This document shows positions 56,875 through 64,000 of a stretch of DNA of 64,000 nucleotides, piece after piece. The notes below the pieces were generated by a model. It was not told the origin of the DNA and did no database searches. It worked only from the letters and a program-made list of their open reading frames with translations. The stretch covers positions 211,237 through 275,236 of the forward strand of contig CAVZKP010000026.1 in the NCBI GenBank assembly GCA_963775875.1, read 5' to 3'. Numbering within the stretch: the stretch's first letter is position 1; every line of letters starts with the position of its first letter. The stretch is from AP-15 sp963775875 (GTDB lineage: Bacteria; Pseudomonadota; Alphaproteobacteria; ATCC43930; CGMCC-115725). The position numbers were made by a program, and so were the translations under genes.

Positions 56875-58208
56875 TGCATTACATCGGTCGTCGCCGCTTC
56901 TTGCGGGTTTCCGGGGCGGGGGCGCTCGCCGCCGGTACCGGCGGGCTCGCCGGGATCCTCGCTTCGGGACGGGCGCCGGCCTATGCCCAGACGACATCCT
57001 TGCACTGGCTAAAATTTGTCGATTTCGTGCCGGTCTCCGATCAGCTGCTGCGCGGCAAGATCACCGAGGAGTGCAAGAAGGCGCTCGGCATCGACCTGCG
57101 CATCGAGACCATCAATGGCGACGGCGTGCAGGCGCGGATCAGCTCGGCGATCCAGTCCAAAACCGGTCCCGATATCATGATGGCGGTCAACAACTGGTCG
57201 CAGCTCTACGCCAACAGCGTCGTCGATGTCAGCGACGTGGCCGAGGAGATCGGCAAGGCGCAGGGCGGCTATTACGAAACCGCGCACGCCGTCGCCAATG
57301 ACGGCAAAAAATGGATTGCGGTGCCTTTCACGATCCTCGGCGTGTTGATGGCCAACCGGACTTCGTGGTTCAAGGAAGTCGGCTCCGGCCCCGACAAATT
57401 CCCTCAGACATGGGACGAGTATCGCGCCGTCGGCAAGCAACTGAAACCCAAGCAGCATCCCTATGGTCAAACTCTCGCCCACGCGTTTGGCGACGGACCG
57501 GCGTTCTGGTACCCCTATTTATGGTCTTGGGGGGGCAAGGAAGTCGAGGCCGACGGCAAGACCGTCGTCCTAAATAGCAAAGAGACTGTCGAGTCGGTCA
57601 AATTCGCGGTCCCATTCTGGAAGGAATGCTTCGACGAGGGTGCGCTGTCCTGGGACGATGCTGGCAATAATCGCGCGTTTCTCGCCAATACGATCAGTTC
57701 GACCAGCAACGCCGCATCGATTTATCTGCTGGCCCGAAGCAAACCGGACACCTATCTGACCGAAACCGGAACGCCGATGTATAAGGACATTTTCCACGCC
57801 CCACTGCCCAAGGGTCCGGCCGGCCAATTCAGCTATCACGTGCCGTTTTCGAACATTGTCCCGGCCTATACGTCGAACCAGAAGGCGGCCAAGGATTTCC
57901 TGCGCTGGTTCCAGTCCAAGCCGATTTATGAACAGTGGTTCACCTCGCAGCAGGGCTTCTCGGTAGGCAGCACCAAGGTGTGGGAACAGGACCCACTATG
58001 GAAGATCGACCCGGTGGTGGCCCCGTTCCGGACCGCGGCCGAGAGCGGCCGCTTCGCCGGCTATGCCGGCCCGGCCGGACGTGCGGCGGCCGAGACCATC
58101 TCCAAATTCATCATCGTCGACATGTACACCAAGGCGGTCCAGGGCATGGCGCCAGAGGACTCGGTCAAATGGGCGCATGGCGAGCTGTTGAAGATTTATA
58201 ACGGTTAG
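56871..58208 (+). CDS. Second ABC substrate-binding protein (family 1), Tat-type signal
   Basis: 445 residues, clearly paralogous to the protein at 52014. The Tat motif GRRRFLRVSG is better than in its paralogue, with cleavage near PAYAQT. ISSAIQSKTGPDIMMAVNNW, PAFWYPYLWSWGGKEV and KWAHGELLKIYNG parallel the first copy. Two adjacent ATGs (56871, 56874); the second has better spacing from CGGAGG. No second permease set follows, so both proteins probably feed the same importer with different ligands. The two genes bracket the transporter. Confidence 0.92.
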   Translation: MMHYIGRRRFLRVSGAGALAAGTGGLAGILASGRAPAYAQTTSLHWLKFVDFVPVSDQLLRGKITEECKKALGIDLRIETINGDGVQARISSAIQSKTGPDIMMAVNNWSQLYANSVVDVSDVAEEIGKAQGGYYETAHAVANDGKKWIAVPFTILGVLMANRTSWFKEVGSGPDKFPQTWDEYRAVGKQLKPKQHPYGQTLAHAFGDGPAFWYPYLWSWGGKEVEADGKTVVLNSKETVESVKFAVPFWKECFDEGALSWDDAGNNRAFLANTISSTSNAASIYLLARSKPDTYLTETGTPMYKDIFHAPLPKGPAGQFSYHVPFSNIVPAYTSNQKAAKDFLRWFQSKPIYEQWFTSQQGFSVGSTKVWEQDPLWKIDPVVAPFRTAAESGRFAGYAGPAGRAAAETISKFIIVDMYTKAVQGMAPEDSVKWAHGELLKIYNG

Positions 58209-58301
58209 TGGGCGGGGCCGCGCCGAGATAGGGTCGACTCCCCCGGTTTGCGCGGTCGAGCGCGACCTGGCCCGACCAACCACTGAGCGTTGAACCGCCG
58301 A

Positions 58302-58970
58302 TTACCCGGCGCTCTGCCGATCGATGATCGATCTGAGCTTGGCGACGGCGCTGCCGGGGCTGGTCAGAACCGGGGCGTCGACTACCGCGGCGACCGCCGG
58401 CGCCGCGCGCGAGGTCGAGAAATGCGCCAGCAGCACCGCGTCGCAATCTTCGAAACGCGGCGCCGCTTCCGCGATCAGCCCGTTATGGTTCGCCGCGTCG
58501 CCGGCCTTGAGCGCCGCCATCGCTCCCGGCACGCAGTAGGTCTCGATCGTCGCTGGTGAGCCGTGCGTTTCGGCCATCGCGCGGAACTCGTCTTCCATCG
58601 ATGCGACGCTCGGCGCGAAAGTCGCCAGCATGCCGATGCGTCGGCCGGCCGCCAGTGCCGCTTCAAACATCGCTTCGTTGGGCTTGAGCACCGGGACCTG
58701 GGTACGCGCCGCCGCGGCATCGATCGCCTCGCCGAACGCCGAGCAGGTAAATAGGATGCCGCGGGCGCCGATGGCGGCGGCATATTCCGCCAGCGTCAGG
58801 ATGCGCTGTGTCATCGCCGCGGTCAGCATCCCGTCGCGCTCGCGGTCGAGGCTCAGCAAATCATCGAGAATGTTGCCGCATTCGGCTTCCGGCCACAGCG
58901 CCTGAAATGCCTCCTGCACCGGCTGGATCGCGACGCTGACGGCGTGAATCAAGGCGATGCGGGTGTTCAT
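58302..58970 (-). CDS. Asp/Glu racemase-superfamily protein
   Basis: 222 residues. Two-domain fold of the aspartate/glutamate racemase and arylmalonate decarboxylase superfamily. One Cys is at the expected site in ARGILFTCSAFGEAI. The second half has IETYCVPGAMAALKAG and DCDAVLLAHFSTSRAA, where the second catalytic Cys would be expected in ...LAC/LGC. Only LAH is seen, so a decarboxylase- or hydantoin-type activity is possible. Convergent with the second binding protein; probably part of the same catabolic neighbourhood. Confidence 0.83.
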   Translation of the reverse strand: MNTRIALIHAVSVAIQPVQEAFQALWPEAECGNILDDLLSLDRERDGMLTAAMTQRILTLAEYAAAIGARGILFTCSAFGEAIDAAAARTQVPVLKPNEAMFEAALAAGRRIGMLATFAPSVASMEDEFRAMAETHGSPATIETYCVPGAMAALKAGDAANHNGLIAEAAPRFEDCDAVLLAHFSTSRAAPAVAAVVDAPVLTSPGSAVAKLRSIIDRQSAG

Positions 58971-59038
58971 CTCCGGCTCCTTTGCGCGGCGGCTGACGAC
59001 CGGTGCGGGCCTGGGTGAGGGGCCTTACTGCCGCTCGT

Positions 59039-59929
59039 TCAGGCGGCTTCGTCCAGGGTCGAGCGGATGTCGAGCGTGGTCGCCCGGCGCAGATCGCGGG
59101 GATGGGAATCGTCGTGCGGGCGGCCGCGATGCATCGTGTCGCGGTTGTCCCAGATCACCAGATCGCCGACCCGCCATTTGTGGCTGTAGACGAATTCCGG
59201 ACGGGTCGCGTGCAGATTGAGGTCGTAGAGCAGGATGCGGCCATCGGCCACCGGCCAGCCGACAATGTGCGAGGCGTGCGCCGACAGATAGACCGTCTTG
59301 CGTCCCGAACCCGGGTGCCGGCGCACCAGCCGCTGCGGCGAGGGCGGATATTTCTCGCGCTCGCCCGGCGCGAATTCGGTAAAGCCGATTTGCCCGCGCG
59401 ACCAAGTGATGTCGTGCTCGGCAATCAGCTCGTCGATCGCCGCCCTCATCGCTCCCGGCAAAGCATCATAGGCCGCGCGCATATCGGCGAATTCGGTTTC
59501 GCCGCCGCCTAAGGCATTGGCCGGCGGCACCGCCACCGCATGCAGCATCCCCAGCACCACCGGCACCGGCATATAGGACGCATCGGTGTGCCACAGCCGG
59601 TTGCCGAGGCTGTCGAGCCGGCGCCGGTCGTCGAGCGCGCGCAGCCTGCCGTCCTCGTCCAGGTTCGAGATATCGCCGATCTCCGGGTGCTCCAGGCGCC
59701 GCCGGCCGCCGCTCGCCGCCGAGCGGCCGATCTCCAGCGGGCCGAACCGGGCCGCGAAATCGCGCAGTTGAGTGTCGCTAAGGCGCTGGTCGCGAAACAC
59801 CAGCACGGCATAAATGTCGATTGCCCGCCAGATCGCGTCGACCATGGCCGCGTCGACCGGCTGGGCCAGGTCGATGCCATCTGCCTCGGCGGCAAACAGC
59901 GGATGAAGCTGGCGCAATTCGAGCGTCAT
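59039..59929 (-). CDS. TauD/TfdA family Fe(II)/2-oxoglutarate dioxygenase
   Basis: 296 residues from ATG 59929. The iron triad is seen as LWHTDASYMPVPVVLGM (His-x-Asp) and DNRDTMHRGRP (distal His), with the following Arg for 2-oxoglutarate. The N-terminus GIDLAQPVDAAMVDAIW and VFRDQRLSDTQLRDFAARFG are typical. Hydroxylates a small substrate such as a sulfonate, phenoxyacid or carboxylate; which one is not known. Divergent from the LLM gene by 76 bases, suggesting a shared control region. Confidence 0.92.
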   Translation of the reverse strand: MTLELRQLHPLFAAEADGIDLAQPVDAAMVDAIWRAIDIYAVLVFRDQRLSDTQLRDFAARFGPLEIGRSAASGGRRRLEHPEIGDISNLDEDGRLRALDDRRRLDSLGNRLWHTDASYMPVPVVLGMLHAVAVPPANALGGGETEFADMRAAYDALPGAMRAAIDELIAEHDITWSRGQIGFTEFAPGEREKYPPSPQRLVRRHPGSGRKTVYLSAHASHIVGWPVADGRILLYDLNLHATRPEFVYSHKWRVGDLVIWDNRDTMHRGRPHDDSHPRDLRRATTLDIRSTLDEAA

Positions 59930-61051
59930 GCGATATTTCCTCCAGCACGGCAACTGCTGCAGCATCGCGCCGCCGACAGATCCGAGTCAATCGAGCGAGC
60001 AGATCATGGACGCCTGGTTTCATTGCGAGAACCCGTACCCGTTTGTGCCCGAGGAGGTGCTCGGTGCGGCGGATTCAGTGCGGGCCAGCCTGCCGAACCG
60101 CTATTGCGATCCCAAAGTTGCGGCGCAGCTGTTCGAGGAGACGCTCGACGAATATCTCCTGTGCGACGAACTCGGGCTCAACATTACCTCGAGCGAGCAC
60201 CACGCCGGGATCAATTGTCTCTATGGTGCGAGCCCCGTCATCCTCGGCATCGTCGCACGGCAGACCCACAATATTCGCCTGCTCAGCATGGGGACCTTGG
60301 TCACGGTGCGTCAGGACCCGGTGCGGGTGGCCGAGGAATACGCGACTGCCGATGTAATCTCGCGCGGCCGGCTCGAAATCGGCTTTGTCAAATCGGGGGG
60401 CACCGAGATGGCCTCGGGCAATGCCAACCCGATCGGGGTGCGCGAGCGCTTCTGGGAGGCGATCGACCTAATCGGCAAGAGCCTGACCCATCACGAAGGC
60501 CCGTTCAGCTGGGAGGGCAAGCATTTCACCCACCGCCACGTCAACATCTGGCCGCGTCCGTATCAGCAGCCGCATCCGCCGATGTGGGCGGCGACCTCCG
60601 ACCCCGAGGACACCGCTGAACTCGGCCGCCGCGGCATGGTCAACATCATGGTCATGCGCGGGGTCGACGTGACCAGGCGGGCCTGGGCGTCCTACCGTCA
60701 GGCACGGGTCGAGGCCGGTCTTTCGAAACCCGCCACCGACCGGTTCGGCTATTCGGCCTTTGTTTATGTCGGCGACAGCGACGAGGAAGGCGTGCGCGTC
60801 GGCTCGAAGCTGCTGTGGTTTGTCAACACCAGCATGAAATCGGCCCCGCAATACGCCAAGCTCCTGCCCGGCCAGACATCGCCGGAATTCGCTCCGCAGC
60901 TTTTCCGCAACCCCGCGACGGCGAGCGGGATCGGTCGGCCGGGGCGCGACTCGGCATTGAATCGGCCAGGTGTGACGGCGGAGATGGCGATGGCCGGCGG
61001 CCGCATGTATGCCGGCAACCCCGACACGGTGTACCGGCAGATCATGGAGTT

Positions 61052-63116
<2,065 letters not shown>

Positions 63117-63120
<4 letters not shown>

Positions 63121-63416
63121 GCCGCCCTCAGCGCCTTCTGGACGGCCTTGGGGTTGCGGTCGATGACCAGGAGATAGGCGCGGGTCGGCCCTTCGGGCAC
63201 GCGGCGACCCTGCTCCCAATGACGCAGGGTGTTGATGCTGAACCCGAACCGCCCGGCAAACTCTTCCTGGGTCATGTTGAGCTTGGTCCGGATCGCCTTC
63301 ACGTCGATATCGGCCGGGACGTGAATGCCGTAGCGGCCGGTGTCCGCCGTGCCGTCGGCATAGGCCAGCGCCTCCTCCAGACCGCGCCGGATGCTCTCGG
63401 CCACTTTGCTCGTCAT
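63117..63416 (-). CDS. HTH antitoxin of a type II toxin-antitoxin module
   Basis: 99 residues. An XRE-type helix-turn-helix at residues about 45-85 (LNMTQEEFAGRFGFSINTLRHWEQGRRVP) with a short N-terminal helical part. Matches HigA/NadS-like antitoxins. It overlaps the toxin gene upstream (4 bases) and the recombinase gene downstream (4 bases). As antitoxin it should bind the toxin and repress the shared promoter. Confidence 0.88.
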
Positions 63417-63769
63417 CGTGTTCTCCTCGCGTAACGCTCGACCAGGAGCGCGGTCAGCCGGCGGAAGTCATTGCGGTCGGCTTGGCTGAGGTCCGCCCGC
63501 TCGTTCTTGGCGTAGGCGGTCAGGGCGAAGATCGGCATCGCGTCGCTGTGGTAGTAGTAAACCACCCGCGCGCCGCCTCGCTTGCCACGTCCCTCCAGAC
63601 CCCAGCGGAGCTTGCGGACGCCGCCCGTGCCAGGGATCAGGTCGCCGGCGAGCGGATTGCGGGCGAGAAAATCTACCAACACGCCGCGCTCGTCATCGTC
63701 CATGATCCGCCGTGTCGCGGCCAGAAATTCAGGCGTCTCGACGACGCTGACGGGGACTGGCCTCGACAT
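63413..63769 (-). CDS. RelE/HigB-like toxin
   Basis: 118 residues from ATG 63769. VETPEFLAATRRIMDDDERG, GTGGVRKLRWGLEGRGKRGGARVVYYYH and IFALTAYAKNERADLS are typical of RelE/ParE-superfamily ribosome-dependent mRNA nucleases (HigB2-like). The toxin is first in the operon, as in higBA systems. Confidence 0.9.
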   Translation of the reverse strand: MSRPVPVSVVETPEFLAATRRIMDDDERGVLVDFLARNPLAGDLIPGTGGVRKLRWGLEGRGKRGGARVVYYYHSDAMPIFALTAYAKNERADLSQADRNDFRRLTALLVERYARRTR

Positions 63770-63840
63770 GGTGGATACTACTCCAATGGATGACTTACAA
63801 GCAAGGGTTATGATGATCCAATGGACGATCCGGCGTCCGG

Positions 63841-64000
63841 CTACGTTGCGCCGAACAGTTCGTCGAGGATGTCGCCGAACCATGCCTCGAACACGTCCAC
63901 CTCGCGCTCGGTGACGGGCACGCGCTGGGGCCAGTCGTCGGTGACGCGCCAGCCGGCGAGGTCATGCTTCACCGGCCGCCCCGACCGGCGCACCGATGGC
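63841..64000 (-). CDS. C-terminal part of an uncharacterised protein (runs off the window)
   Basis: The last 53 codons before TAG at 63841-63843. Readable pieces are RRSGRPVKHDLAGWRVTDDW and TEREVDVFEAWFGDILDELF, an acidic amphipathic end with no known motif. On the same strand and 71 bases upstream of the toxin, so probably element-borne. Family not recognised. Confidence 0.55.
   Translation of the reverse strand, partial: PSVRRSGRPVKHDLAGWRVTDDWPQRVPVTEREVDVFEAWFGDILDELFGAT

Overview
The window is very G+C-rich, gene-dense DNA from an alphaproteobacterium. Family content and gene order resemble Rhodospirillales and their relatives: YqgE/AlgH, DUF2794, a SirB1-type protein, an LpoA-like lipoprotein next to rsmI-yraN-gshB, an MCE/Mla lipid transporter, an intracellular PHA depolymerase and DUF5681. 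Species cannot be assigned from sequence reading alone. About a dozen genes, including housekeeping ones (apt, mlaE, mlaF, lpoA-like), are broken by single small indels, mostly at short homopolymers or tandem repeats. This looks more like an indel-prone draft assembly than wholesale gene decay, so most are annotated as one gene with a frameshift.

1-10.6 kb: the tail of a reducing type I polyketide synthase (KS C-terminus, AT, DH, C-MeT, ER, KR, ACP), then a PLP-dependent alpha-oxoamine synthase that could release the chain as an amino-ketone. Convergent to it are a GT4 glycosyltransferase, the ADP-heptose epimerase hldD and an unknown gene. 11.3-22.5 kb: leuA, a secreted beta-propeller protein, a truncated DNA-methylase remnant, an MscS-like channel with a cyclic-nucleotide domain, a Cys-rich secreted protein, cytochrome b561, DUF2794, an FAD oxidoreductase, alanine dehydrogenase and a methyltransferase.

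22.6-31.6 kb: apt (reverse strand), a four-gene Mla/MCE lipid-transport operon, a conserved hypothetical gene, a GST, two overlapping c-type cytochrome genes and a patatin-like protein whose two catalytic residues both appear to be alanine. 31.9-40.1 kb: PHA depolymerase, a beta-keto acid cleavage enzyme and both subunits of a CoA-transferase (a plausible PHA / 3-keto-acid module). These are followed by a GT2 glycosyltransferase with a methyltransferase, a peroxiredoxin, YqgE and a GT39-like membrane glycosyltransferase.

40.1-51.9 kb: a repeat-rich spacer, a cold-shock protein with a small companion, an orphan DUF5681 gene, the lpoA-like / rsmI / yraN / BON / SirB1-like / gshB / tyrosine-phosphatase group, then DUF2272, polyphosphate glucokinase, an SDR and a degraded flavin reductase. 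52.0-61.2 kb: a sugar-type ABC importer (two permeases, one ATPase) bracketed by two paralogous Tat-type binding proteins, with an Asp/Glu racemase-like protein, a TauD-type dioxygenase and a luciferase-like monooxygenase. 61.4-64.0 kb: tRNA-Ser(CGA) carrying one end of a mobile element whose toxin, antitoxin and serine recombinase genes overlap by four bases each.
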